Source: Chamaecrista fasciculata
Lineage: Eukaryota > Streptophyta > Magnoliopsida > Fabales > Fabaceae
Direction: 5' to 3'
Length of the DNA stretch: 64,000 nt
Assembly: GCA_003254925.1 (NCBI GenBank)
Contig: QANZ01022866.1
Location: 2,510-66,509, forward strand
Below the pieces are notes generated by a model that was given only the letters and a program-made list of their open reading frames with translations, was not told the DNA's origin and did no database searches. Position 1 is the stretch's first letter; each line of letters opens with the position of its first letter. Both the position numbers and the translations under genes were made by a program. Shown one piece after another: positions 13,151-23,734 of the stretch.

Positions 13151-14692
13151 TAGTTCTAGGATTTAGAACTGTTTATGTGTACTTGTGATGTATGATATGT
13201 GTGTTTACCGCTTTCAATCACGTTTTTGGTTTTACAAACAAAATTCACCGAACGTTTTTCTTAAAAAAATTCAATCTACAGAAAAAGGTGCAAATTATAT
13301 GTATGTGATACATATAGAGTCGATTGGATAGACTGGAAATTTTTTCTTGATGTTCTAGGCCAAAATCGAAAAGTCCTGTATAATTATAATTAAAAGTGTT
13401 TTAATTATAATATTATATAGGTGGCTGAAAATTGGTTAAAATTATGAATTTTAAAATTTTTGGGGGTCAATAATTATAAATTCTTGAATGGAGATTCATG
13501 GTATTTATAATTATTGATAAAAGGCCTAATCTCAAGAAAATGACATGTTAAAATTGCACAGACCCTAAATTGAACACAATCTTAAAAGGAGTTTTAATAT
13601 ATGTGTTGGTTACCGTGTTTGACATAATTGTATGAATTGTTCATATTTGAATTGTGTGGTGTTGGATATGGCTCTAGGAGGTTTATTTCGGTAAATACGG
13701 CCTGCGTGTCGTCTCCCTCTACTCTGGTGTAAAATTTACTTTCAGTTTATACCTCAATGTAACTGGGGTTTATTCACGTGTAATTTTATTTTTCCTTTTA
13801 GAAAGGTTCTCTCATTGGCTTGGGAGAATTCTAGGGTAGATGGACCATATCTAAACACGGTGTATGTTTTACGTTTAGTTGTATGTGATGCGCTAGATGT
13901 ATTTTTAGGGTGCGAATTTTAACATGCTATTTATATATATCGCGCTACAACCACGTATACGATACGAGCGTGGGATTTTGTATACGATACAAAATCCGGC
14001 ACATGTTTATATGTATGAGATACATGGGGTAATAAACATGTGACATGACTCGTTTAATTTTAAAAGGAGTTTTAAAATTAAACTATAAAATCGGAACCTC
14101 TTTTATTAAGTTAAAAGTCAAACCCTTTTAGAAAATCTTAAGTAATTAATGCCATCGCTAAAACGCCCTGTCAAAATCTTGTTCATCGTGGAGCGGTGAT
14201 CGCCCTCAGCGACACGTATCTACCTTGACCTTGAGGAGACATGGGTGAATGGGAGTTTCAACACGACGCCTGTTGAAGTCCTGGTTCATTAAATGCGGTG
14301 ATCACCCTCAGCGACACGTATTTAGTTGGGCCTTGATGATATGGGATTGGGCCTCGGCCTCGTTGTTTTGAACCTAGCCATTTACATGTTTTACCGTGTG
14401 ACTTAATGGGGTTATCAAAACGGCTTTGGACCTCAAGGCATTAGATGGGATAAACATGCCATAATAAGTATCATGTGATGATACAGTCCCATAAGGATCT
14501 AAGAGTCACATGGGGATGTGATTGGTAAGGAGTTACCTACCTAAATAGCCAAATAGTGCATGATCGCCCTCAGTGACGGTAAACTTTGGTGAAATATGGA
14601 TCTTAGCCACTAATAATAAATTTCACTGGGTTTTATAAAATGGTGGATACAATTTTATTTTTCCTGCTAATTAAAGCTTTTCATATCTAATT
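13151..14692 (+). other. Untranslated leader of the copia element with a thrice-repeated motif
   Basis: About 1.5 kb between the primer site and gag with no long reading frame. A block close to gatcgccctcagcgacacg occurs near 14198, again near 14300 (gatcaccctcagcgacacg) and in shorter form near 14562 (gatcgccctcagtgacg). Leaders of LTR elements carry RNA packaging and dimerisation signals, so repeated structured blocks here could serve that role; this is inference only. Confidence 0.7.
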
Positions 14693-15500
14693 GTGGAAAT
14701 GGCAACGAACGTTCAAACACTATCACTGCGATCTGTCCTTGAGAAGGACAAGTTGACTGGGACTAACTTTCTCGACTGGTACCGAAATCTGAGAATTGTT
14801 CTCACCCAGGAGAGAAAGCTCTATGTCCTAGAGAACCCCATCCCTGAACAGCCTGCTGCAAACGCTCAAAGAGCACAGAGAGATGCTTACGAGAAGCATC
14901 AAAGTGACTCTGTGGACGTTGCATGTCTTATGCTGGTAACCATGGTTCCCGAGATTCAAAAGAACGTGGAGAACAAAGGGGCATATGAGATAATAACACA
15001 TCTTAGGGAAATGTTCCAAGTACAGGCAAGGCAAGAGAGATTTGAGACAGCAAAGGCTCTCTAGCAAGATGGCAGAAGGTGGATCTGTGAGTGCCCACAT
15101 CTTGAAGATGCAGGGGTACATAGATCACCTTGCCAAGCTGGGTTTTCCCATTGTGCCAGAGCTAGCGACGGATTTGATCCTTATTTAGCTACCTAGAAGT
15201 TATGACCAGTTTGTCTTAAACTTTAACATGAATGGCATGGAGAAGACCATTTCTAAACTGCATGGGATGCTAAAGACTGCTGAGGCATCTATTAAGAAGG
15301 CGCCTAGCACTGTCTTACTAGTTCAGAACAAGGGAAAGGATAAGGGCAAATGAAAGAGGAAAGGAGACGCCGAGGTTGGTGGGACCGAGCCTGCGGCTAA
15401 GCCTAACCCGCCGTCTGCCAAGAAGGCAAAGCCCAATAAGGAGACAGTTTGTTTCTTCTTCCAGAAGCCGGGTCACTGGAAGAGAAACTGTAAGCTGTAC
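14693..15500 (+). other. gag region of the copia element (fossil)
   Basis: The translation starts MEMATNVQTLSLRSVLEKDK and shows the UBN2/Retrotran_gag pattern typical of copia gag (LTGTNFLDWYRNLRIVL, later EMFQVQARQERFE). A basic stretch and a zinc-knuckle-like segment (KPGHWKRNC) lie near 15450-15490. Gag would form the virus-like particle around the element RNA. The region is part of a broken element and is not annotated as a working gene. Confidence 0.88.
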
Positions 15501-16860
15501 ATGGAAGATCTGAAGAAGAAGAAGAAGAAGAAGAAGAAGAAGAGCGAAGCCTCTACTTCAGGTATCTTTGTTATAGGCGTTCACTTGTCTACTCCTACCA
15601 CTTGGGTATTGGATACTGCTTGTGGTTCTCACATATGTACTAATGTGCAGGGGTTGAGAAGAAGTAGAAAGCTGAGCAGAGGCGAGGTGGACCTACGTGT
15701 GGGCAATGGAGCAAGGGTTGCTGTTGTTGCTGTAGGAACATACGAGCTGGTTTTGCCCATTGGGCTTGTTTTGTTATTAAACAATTGTTATTATGTACCA
15801 TCTCTTAGTTCTAACATTATATCGCTTTCTTATTTGGATAAGGAAGGATTTATTTGCATGAATAGAAATGGTAGATGTTCAATTTATAAGAATGATGTGT
15901 TATATGCTTATGGTGATCTGCATGATAACCACTATATCTTAAAATTGGAACAAAGGCATAATAACGAAATCTATAACATCGATACGAAAAGGATTAAGAT
16001 TGGAGAATCTAATCCTACATACCTTTGGCATTGTCGTTTAGGCCATATAAACGAGAGACGCCTAGAGAAGCTCCATAGAGATGGACTTCTAAGCTCATTT
16101 GATTTTGAATCATATGATGCTTGCGAATCTTGTATACTTGGTAAAATGACAAAGGCGCCTTTCACTGGGCACAGTGAAAGGGCATCTGACTTGTTGGGGA
16201 TCATACATAATGATGTATGTGGACCCATGAGTATCAGTGCTAGAGGAGGTTACTCCTACTTCATTACGTTTAATGACGACTTCAGTAGATATGGGTATAT
16301 CTACCTGATGAAGCACAAGTCAGAGTCTTTTGAAATGTTCAAAAGATTTCAGAATGAAGTTGAGAACCAGCTTGACAAGAAAATCAAGATCCTACGATCT
16401 GATCGAGGAGGTGAGTATTTGAGTCAAGACTTCACTGATCATCTTAGTAGTTGTGGGATAGTCTCACAGCTTACTCCACCTGGAACACCACAGTGGAATG
16501 GTGTGTCCGAGAGGAGGAATCGAACTCTATTGGATATGGTTCGATCTATGATGAGTCAAACTGATCTTCCGCCATCCTTTTGAGGGTACGCTCTAGAAGC
16601 TGCCGCTTTCACGCTTTACCGTGTTCCGTCTAAAGCAGTTGAGAAGACACCATATGAGATATGGAAAGGGAGGAGTCCCGATTTTTCTTATCTCAAAGTT
16701 TGGGGATGCGAGGTTTACGTTAAGCAACAAGCTAACGATAAACTATCAGCCAAATCCCTCAAGTGCTTGTTTGTAGGATACCCCAAGGAAACGAGGGGAT
16801 ACTATGTTTACTGCCCAGCTGACAACAAAGTGTTTGTAGTCAGAAGTGGATCTTGAAGAA
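15501..16860 (+). other. Protease and integrase region of the copia element (fossil)
   Basis: It opens with a run of Lys codons (15514-15540). A pepsin-like protease region follows, recognisable by WVLDTACGSHICTN near residue 35 of the stretch. Next come GAG_pre-integrase (YLWHCRLGHINERRLEKLH) and the integrase core, with HNDVCGPM, FNDDFSRYGYIYLM and a Glu-bearing GTPQWNGVSERRNRTLLDM. Protease cuts the polyprotein and integrase inserts the cDNA. Part of a broken element. Confidence 0.9.
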
Positions 16861-17605
16861 GTTCAAAATCCACAAGGCACTTCAGAGGCATAGACGGAAA
16901 CTGGAGAAGTTCCACAAGACGTTGTGGAAGCTCCTCCACAAACACAAGGACCACGAAGGTCTGATAGAACACGTTTTCAGCCAGAGAGATATTACGGATT
17001 TCTCGTGACCGAAAACAGAGATGTGTTGCTCATAGAGCGTGGTGAACCCATCACCTATCAAGAGGCCATCGTAGATCCCAACTCAGAGAAATGGGTTGAA
17101 GCCGTGAAGGCTGAGATGCAATCTATGTACGACAACAAGGTATGGACCTTGGTCACTCCACCTGAAGGGGTAAAACCCGTAGGGTGTAAGTGGGTTTTCA
17201 AAGAGAAAACAGACATGGATGGCAATGTCAACGTCTTCAAGGCGAGGCTAGTTGCGAAGGGATTTACGCAACGTCATGGTATAGACTATGACGAAACATT
17301 TTCACCTGTTGCAATGGCCAAGTCCATTAGGATCCTCCTTGCCATAGCCGCATATTATGCTTATGAGATATGACAAATGGATGTCAAAACAGCGTTCCTT
17401 AATGGAAGGCTGCCCGAGGATGTGTATGTGATACAACCTGAGGGGTTTGTATGTCCTGAGGCACCAGACATGGTATGCAAGCTTCAGAGATCCATTTATG
17501 GATTGAAGCAAGCATCCAGGAGTTGGAATCACCGTTTTGACGAAGTAGTCAAAGAGTTTGGCTTCTTGCAAAACCCTGATGAACCTTGTGTTTACAAGAA
17601 GGTTA
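16861..17605 (+). other. Reverse transcriptase region of the copia element, first part (fossil)
   Basis: Shows the link region (RSDRTRFQPERYYGF) and the start of the RVT_2 domain (EAIVDPNSEKWVEAVKAEMQ, KWVFKEKTDMDG, KARLVAKGFTQRHGIDYDET). It ends where the Mutator-type element begins. Confidence 0.9.
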
Positions 17606-17832
17606 GTGGGAGTACGAGTAAACTCCCAAACTGGTCCCCGAATTATTGGGTCGCTGACAGATTGGTCCCTGATTTATGGAAATTGACAAATAGGTCCCCG
17701 AATTTTACTAACGTTAGTCAAATTGGTCCCTGAAGCCGTTAACTGCTGACGTGGCACGTTAAGTGCCACGTCAGCAGTTGGAAAACTAAAAAAAAAAAGC
17801 AACTGTGCGTGCCACATCAGCATTAATAATAA

Positions 17833-18567
17833 NNNNNNNNNNNNNNNNNNNNNNNNNNNNNNNNNNNNNNNNNNNNNNNNNNNNNNNNNNNNNNNNNNNN
17901 NNNNNNNNNNNNNNNNNNNNNNNNNNNNNNNNNNNNNNNNNNNNNNNNNNNNNNNNNNNNNNNNNNNNNNNNNNNNNNNNNNNNNNNNNNNNNNNNNNNN
18001 NNNNNNNNNNNNNNNNNNNNNNNNNNNNNNNNNNNNNNNNNNNNNNNNNNNNNNNNNNNNNNNNNNNNNNNNNNNNNNNNNNNNNNNNNNNNNNNNNNNN
18101 NNNNNNNNNNNNNNNNNNNNNNNNNNNNNNNNNNNNNNNNNNNNNNNNNNNNNNNNNNNNNNNNNNNNNNNNNNNNNNNNNNNNNNNNNNNNNNNNNNNN
18201 NNNNNNNNNNNNNNNNNNNNNNNNNNNNNNNNNNNNNNNNNNNNNNNNNNNNNNNNNNNNNNNNNNNNNNNNNNNNNNNNNNNNNNNNNNNNNNNNNNNN
18301 NNNNNNNNNNNNNNNNNNNNNNNNNNNNNNNNNNNNNNNNNNNNNNNNNNNNNNNNNNNNNNNNNNNNNNNNNNNNNNNNNNNNNNNNNNNNNNNNNNNN
18401 NNNNNNNNNNNNNNNNNNNNNNNNNNNNNNNNNNNNNNNNNNNNNNNNNNNNNNNNNNNNNNNNNNNNNNNNNNNNNNNNNNNNNNNNNNNNNNNNNNNN
18501 NNNNNNNNNNNNNNNNNNNNNNNNNNNNNNNNNNNNNNNNNNNNNNNNNNNNNNNNNNNNNNNNNNN
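17833..18567. other. Assembly gap (N run)
   Basis: 735 unknown bases inside the Mutator-type element, beginning just after its left inverted repeat. The telomere-like array borders the gap on the right, so the gap probably hides more of it or its inverted partner. Confidence 0.99.
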
Positions 18568-18734
18568 ACAAACCCTAAACTCTAAAACCCCAAATCATCA
18601 GAATTGTGACTGTACATTAAAGTTCAACAATTGTGACGTGCAACAGTATTATTCAAGTCAGTCCCCGAATTTATCAAAATAGTTCAATATGTTAGACAAA
18701 TTGGTCCTCTAATTAAATGAATAGATAATAAACC

Positions 18735-19595
18735 AAAGAATTTAGGGTATGGGATTTTAGGGTTTTGGGTTTTAGAGTTTGCGGTTTGGGGTTTTAGGTT
18801 TTAGGGTTTGGGGTTCAAGGTTCAGGGTTTGGGATTTTATGGTTTGGGGTTTAGGTTTGAGTTTGGGGTTTGGGGTTTAGGGTTTAGAGTTTAGGGTATG
18901 GGATTTTAGGGTTTGGGGTTTGGGGTTGTAGAGTTTAGGGTTTAAGGTTTTAGGATTTGGGGTTTGGAATTTTAGGGTTTGGGGTTTTACAATTTAGGGT
19001 TTAAGGTTTTAGGATTTGGGGTTTGGGATTTTAGGATCTAGGTTTGGGGTTTTGGGTTTTAGGGTTTTGGGTTTGGGATTTTGGGGGTTGGGGTTTTATA
19101 GTATAGGGTTTGGGGTTTGGGGTTTTAGGGTTTGGGGTTTGGAGTTCTAAGATTTGGGGTTTTAGAGTTTAAGGACTAAATTGAAATGTTTGGAAGAATT
19201 TTGGGACACTTTACAATTTTAGGATTTTAGGGTTTTAGGGTTTATGATTTTAGGGTTTAGGGTTTAGGATTTTATGGTTTGGGGTTTTGGGGTTTGGGGT
19301 TTGGTGTTTCGGGTTTGGAATTTTAGGGTTTTGGGTTTTACAATTTAGGGCTTAAGGTTTTAGGATTTGGGGTTTGGGATTTTAGGGTATGGGGTTTGGG
19401 ATTTTAGGGTTTAGGGTTTGGTGTTTTAGAGTTTTGGGTTTGGGATTTGGGGTTCTAGGGTTTGAGGTTTTAGAGTTGAAGGACTAAATTGAAATGTTTA
19501 GAAGAATTTTGGGACACTTTACAATTTTAGGATTTTAGGGTTTAGGGTTTAGGTTTTAGGGTTTGGATTTTAGGATTTTAGGATTTAGGGTTTAG
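18735..19595 (+). repeat. Degenerate telomere-like TTTAGGG / GGTTTGGG array
   Basis: About 860 bases of irregular ggtttaggg, ggtttgggg and gggatttta units, with the opposite strand form (aaaccctaaac) at 18570-18590 next to the gap. Some longer blocks repeat, for example gtttaaggttttaggatttgg at three places and a ggactaaattgaaatgtttg block at 19171 and 19482. It lies wholly within a transposon with inverted repeats and target duplications, so it is not a chromosome end. Confidence 0.9.
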
Positions 19596-19605
19596 GGTTT
19601 TTAAT

Positions 19606-19870
19606 ACTTTTAAGGACTAAAGTGGAATGTTTGGAAGAGTTTTGGGACATTTTACAATTTTATTTTGAGGATTTGGGACTAAACTGGAATGTTTGGAAGA
19701 GTTTTGGGAGATTTTACAATTTTATTTTGAGGATTTTGGGACTAAACTGGAATGTTTGGGAGAGTTTTGGGACATTTTACAATTTTATTTTGAGGATTTG
19801 GGACTAAACTTGAATGTTTGGAAGAGTTTTGGGACATTTTACAATTTTATTTTGAGGATTTGAGACTAAA
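19606..19870 (+). repeat. Tandem array of four units of about 62 bp
   Basis: Four consecutive, very similar units of the form ggactaaactggaatgtttg, then gaagagttttgggacatttt and acaattttattttgaggatttg. They give a short repetitive open frame (WNVWKSFGRFYNFILRI repeated) that I regard as chance. Older single copies of the unit occur at about 19171 and 19482 inside the telomere-like region. Confidence 0.9.
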
Positions 19871-20190
19871 ATGAATGAAGATGATGAAAAAGAGGGGAAA
19901 TTGAAAAATAATGAGATAAAAATATAACTCACGGACCTATTTGAATTTTGATTGAAATATTTTTTTTATTATTAATGCTGATGTGGCACGCACAGTTGGC
20001 TTTTTTTTAGTTTTCCAACTGCTGACGTGGCACTTAACGTGCCACGTCAGCAGCTAACGGCTTCAGGGACCAATTTGACTAACGTTAGTAAAATTCGGGG
20101 ACCTATTTGTCAATTTCCATAAATCAGGGACCAATCTGTCAGCGACCTAATAATTCGGGGACCAGTTTGGGAGTTTACTCGTGGGAGTAC

Positions 20191-21202
20191 TATAGTATTC
20201 TTGGTACTATATGTCGATGACATATTACTCATTGGAAACGATGTTCCAACCTTAGAGATTATTAAATCCTGGTTAGGAAAATCTTTCTCAATGAAGGACT
20301 TGGGAGAAGCTGCCTACATTCTAGGCATTAAGATCTATAGGGATAGATCTAGGAGGCTTCTCGGATTGAGTCAGAGTACATACTTGGATAAGGTATTGAA
20401 GAGGTTCAATATGCAGGATTCCAAGAAGGGATTCGTCCCGATGAATCATGGGCTGACCCTGAGCAAGAAACAGTGTCCGAAGACACTTGTTGAGCGAGGG
20501 CGAATGAGTGGAATTCCCTATGCCTCGGCCATAGGATCTATCATGTATGCCATGTTATGTACTCGACCCGATGTGTCATTTGCCCTAAGTATGACGAGCC
20601 GATTCCAACAAGACCCTGGTGAGGATCATTGGATCGCTGTCAAGAATATCCTTAAGTACTTGCGAAGAACTAAGGATGAGTTCTTGGTGTACGGTGGAAC
20701 TGATGAGGAGCTATGTGTAAGGGGTTACACAGATGCTAGTTTCCAAACCGACCAAGATGACTTTAAATCGCAGTCAGGATATGTGTTTCTCCTGAACGGC
20801 GGCAGCGTGAGTTGGAAGAGTTCCAAGCAGAGCACGATTGCTGATTCTACAACGGAGTCCGAGTATATTGCAGCATCGGATGCGGCAAAGGAGGCTGTGT
20901 GGATTAGAAAGTTCATCTCCGAGCTTGGGGTGGTTCCGACCATTTCTGATCCCGTAACCCTATATTGTGACAATAGTTGCGCTATTGCACAAGCCAAGGA
21001 GCCACGGTCCCACCAGAGGACCAAAGATATACTCAGACGTTTTCACCTTGTCAGGGAGATGATTGACAGAGGTGATGTGAAGATATGCAAAGTAGAAGGC
21101 GAGGACAACGTTGCTGATCCTCTGACTAAACCTCTTGCAATGGTCATACATGAGAGACATGTATCGTCGATGGGGATTAGACACATTGATCAGTGTACCT
21201 AG
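20191..21202 (+). other. Reverse transcriptase end and RNase H of the copia element (fossil)
   Basis: Resumes immediately after the inserted element with the RT catalytic motif LYVDDILLIGND, then the RVT_2 end (MYAMLCTRPDVSFALSM). The RNase H follows, with GYTDASFQTD, STTESEYIAASDAAKEAVW and LYCDNSCAIAQAKEPRSHQR, the usual Asp/Glu/Asp pattern of copia RNase H, and the ending KPLAMVIHERHV. RT copies the element RNA and RNase H removes it. Confidence 0.93.
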
Positions 21203-21232
21203 GAGTAGGAACAGCTAGATTGATTGTGCCCT

Positions 21233-21248
21233 AGTTCAAGTGGGAGTC
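21233..21248 (+). other. Polypurine tract of the copia element
   Basis: The purine-rich caagtgggag directly before the 3' LTR would prime plus-strand DNA synthesis. The same tract precedes the LTR at 2604. Confidence 0.75.
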
Positions 21249-23303
21249 TATTGGAGATTGTGCCCTAGGGCCAATCATTTTATGTGAAATGTTATGAACA
21301 TTTGATTAATTTATGGAGATAAATTAATGTGTTATCATGTTATTAGCATGTTTACTATGATAACGTCCATGATTAATTATGAGATAATTAATCTAAATCT
21401 GTCCCTGGTCGATTATTTTCGTGGGAACGAAAATGAACTAAGACCAGCATGACCTCGGTGCATAGAGATGCATGCACTAGATGCTGGGACGAGAGTCATG
21501 GTGCAATTACGTAAGGGGTTACGAGTTGCTGGACTGACCCGGAGAGTCCTGCATGGGTTTAGTCATCAGCTTGCCTCTCCTTGTACGCCTGTAGCGATGC
21601 CTTAGACCTGAGGTCATCATTATTCCAGCGTTGCAGTTGTCAGACTTTGGCTTAGTCTAACGCTGCCCGTGACAGGGTAGCCGTAAGGGCTAAGTACAGG
21701 TTTGGTTGATTGCCGTGCTGAGGAATGTGGATTGGCCAAGATGGGATTTTGTCCCTCATTAGATGAGAGATATCTAACTGGCGCCCTCGGTGAGTCTGTC
21801 CAGGAAAAAGAGTGGCCACTCAGGAAATGGGACTTACTCAGGGAATCGAGAAAGTTGTGGTTTGGATTATGGATGACTTTTCTGTGCCTAGTCCATGACC
21901 AAGATATCGTAGGACAATAGGATCTCTGACAAGGAGGTACAGAGGATAAGTCGTTTTGGTAAAAACGATAACTCACGTGTTTTGGGTAGTTGTGATGGCT
22001 TGCTAGAGTCCGCTCACAACTTGTAGGTCATGGGGATGACCTGCTACCAACTTCACGTGGGGCCTGCTGGGTCACACACGAGCAGGAATAGGACACCATT
22101 TAAAAGGGACACGAATTAGGGTTAATTCGTGGGTCACTCAGGTGGCACAATTTAAGACACAGAGGAAATGTCTGGGACATTAGGTCTTGTCTTAATTAAT
22201 CTACAGTTGTAAGATATTTAAATTTGTGGGACAAGTTTAAATATAATAATTGTTAAATGATTAATGGGGATTAATTATTTACAATTAATAAATTAGGGAA
22301 AAATAATTCAGATAATATTCCTAAAAGTTAGGAAATTATTGAATTATAAAATTCCCTAATAATTATATGAGGGTGGCGCCTCTTAAGGATTATTTGGATA
22401 AATAAAATTGTTTTATTAATTCAAATAATAAGTTTGAATTCAAAAGATTTGATGAAGGTATCAAAAGATTTGATTCAAACAGATTTGGTGAGATCTCCTC
22501 TCAGAATCTTTGGTAAATCATGAATTAAGGAAGTTTTTGATTTATAAAATTCCAAAGATAAAGAGAGGGAGTTAGGCGCATGGTTGGTGGGTCCCAAGGA
22601 GAGATTTGATCTCTCATTTGATTCTCCAAGATTGCAATTTGAATTTAAATTGAAATATTAAGGTAATATTTTAATTGTAAATTCAAGTCCTAAAATAATT
22701 ATATTATCAGAATATCTTGGATTTAGGAATAATTAAATCACCAAATATTTTATCTATATATATGAGGCAAGTCGACTTGCCCCATCGAGCAAGCATACTA
22801 ACCCTAGTTTTGATTTTCTTCCTCCTTGAAGAGAGAGAGAAAATCGCACATTTGCACCCATAGAGAGAGAAAGTCGACTTTTGCTAAGGAGTTAGTAAAA
22901 TCGACTTGGCTCCATAATTAGGGTTTAAGAGAAGAAAAGGCAATAAGGAGTTCTTGTGGGGGGTTTCTTCTATGCGCCACTTTTGCTGAATTGGATTCAA
23001 GAAGGAGTTCCTGAATTCAAGGGCTGTAGATTGGTCCCTAGTTCTTTTGGAGAAAAGAACTGAAGGCTAGCACCTTGGTGTCCGAAGAAACTGTTCGAGT
23101 GGATTACCGGTAGAGGGAGAACGCTGGGAGTGGGCTCCTTGGACACGCCTTGTACAACCATCAGATTGAAACTCATGTGGTATACCACTATCTAAAAGTT
23201 TTAAATTCTGCTAGCGGATCCGTTCGAGAATTCTAGGACCTAGGCGCTTTTTTTAATTGTTTTATTTTGCTTCCGCTGCGATAGGCGCCTGGGATTCCCA
23301 ACA
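21249..23303 (+). repeat. 3' LTR of the copia element
   Basis: Begins TATTGGAGATTGTGCCC and ends GGGATTCCCAACA. It matches the 5' LTR closely along its length; open frames inside it (for example 21702-21920) also occur in the other LTRs and are not genes. Confidence 0.93.
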
Positions 23304-23308
23304 ATCAC

Positions 23309-23690
23309 CCATATTAACCAAGGCATATTCAAGGAGTTAAAAGTTTTAGAAAGATCAGACCAAAGCTTTTCACGAATAGCAAAAGTAGGGCTAGCATAAA
23401 TAGCAGATAAAAGGAAGGAAGAGTTAGATATCGTGACTTTGCAGTGAAGTTCTTGAAAAGAGGAAGCTAAAGGTTCAATGTTGATGTTGTGAGGATTCCA
23501 AAGAAGCCATATGCCTCCCGAGAAGCCCATAGCATCAATCTTGACAAATTTCTCAAAGCTAAGGGAGGAAATAATGGTGTTGGCGCGGGTACCACTGGTT
23601 CTTGTTTCAAGTAAAATGATGGCATCAGGGTTATACTTGGCAACAATCTCTCTAAAGGCTATCTTAAAGTCCATACCATCCAGCAGCTCC
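23309..23690 (-). pseudogene. LINE ORF2 endonuclease, N-terminal segment
   Basis: Reverse-strand frame with the start of a plant L1 endonuclease. MNIITWNIRGAAGW lies just upstream in the neighbouring frame (to about 23730), followed by FREIVAKYNPDAIILLETR, GFSGGIWLLWN and LLSAIYASP. The pattern N-W-N-x-R-G, L-L-E-T and G-G-I-W is standard for AP-type endonucleases of the family, with Glu in LLET as a catalytic residue. A frame change separates the first 15 residues. It ends at the copia insertion and continues at 11224. Confidence 0.9.
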
Positions 23691-23734
23691 TCTAATATTC
23701 CAAGTTATAATATTCATAGGGATAATCATGTTAA

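Larger units (their letters stand above)
17616..20180 (+). mobile_element. Mutator-type TIR element inside the copia RT region
   Basis: A 2.57-kb DNA element with long, nearly perfect terminal inverted repeats of about 215 bp (starting gagtaaactcccaaactgg, ending in its reverse complement ttgggagtttactc). The flanks gtgggagtac at 17606-17615 and 20181-20190 are a perfect 10-bp direct repeat, close to the 9-10 bp duplications of Mutator-like elements. No transposase is visible, so it is non-autonomous. The inside holds an assembly gap (17833-18567), about 1 kb of degenerate telomere-like repeat and a short 62-bp tandem array. Orientation is arbitrary. It is the innermost, youngest layer of this nest. 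Confidence 0.9.
11230..23303 (+). mobile_element. Ty1/copia retrotransposon with both LTRs, inserted in the LINE
   Basis: A complete-ended element: 5' LTR 11230-13132, tRNA-iMet primer site, leader, gag, protease/integrase, RT/RNase H, polypurine tract, 3' LTR 21249-23303. Flanks are gtcac (11225-11229) and atcac (23304-23308), a 5-bp target duplication with one difference. The LTRs look very alike by eye, so the insertion is fairly young. It is nevertheless broken: the pol region holds a 2.6-kb Mutator-type insertion (17616-20180) and the coding region has a handful of other breaks. It is at least the second layer of the nest, being younger than the LINE it splits. Confidence 0.95.

Noticed and set aside
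17786-18578. Long open frames over the first gap
   Set aside because: They consist of unknown bases and carry no information.
18568-19600. Chromosome end or ancient fusion site marked by telomeric repeats
   Set aside because: The array is inside a DNA transposon with inverted repeats and a perfect target duplication, itself inside a retrotransposon.
21702-21920. Small gene of 72 residues
   Set aside because: It lies inside the copia LTR, and matching frames occur at 11683 and in other LTR copies; it is LTR sequence.
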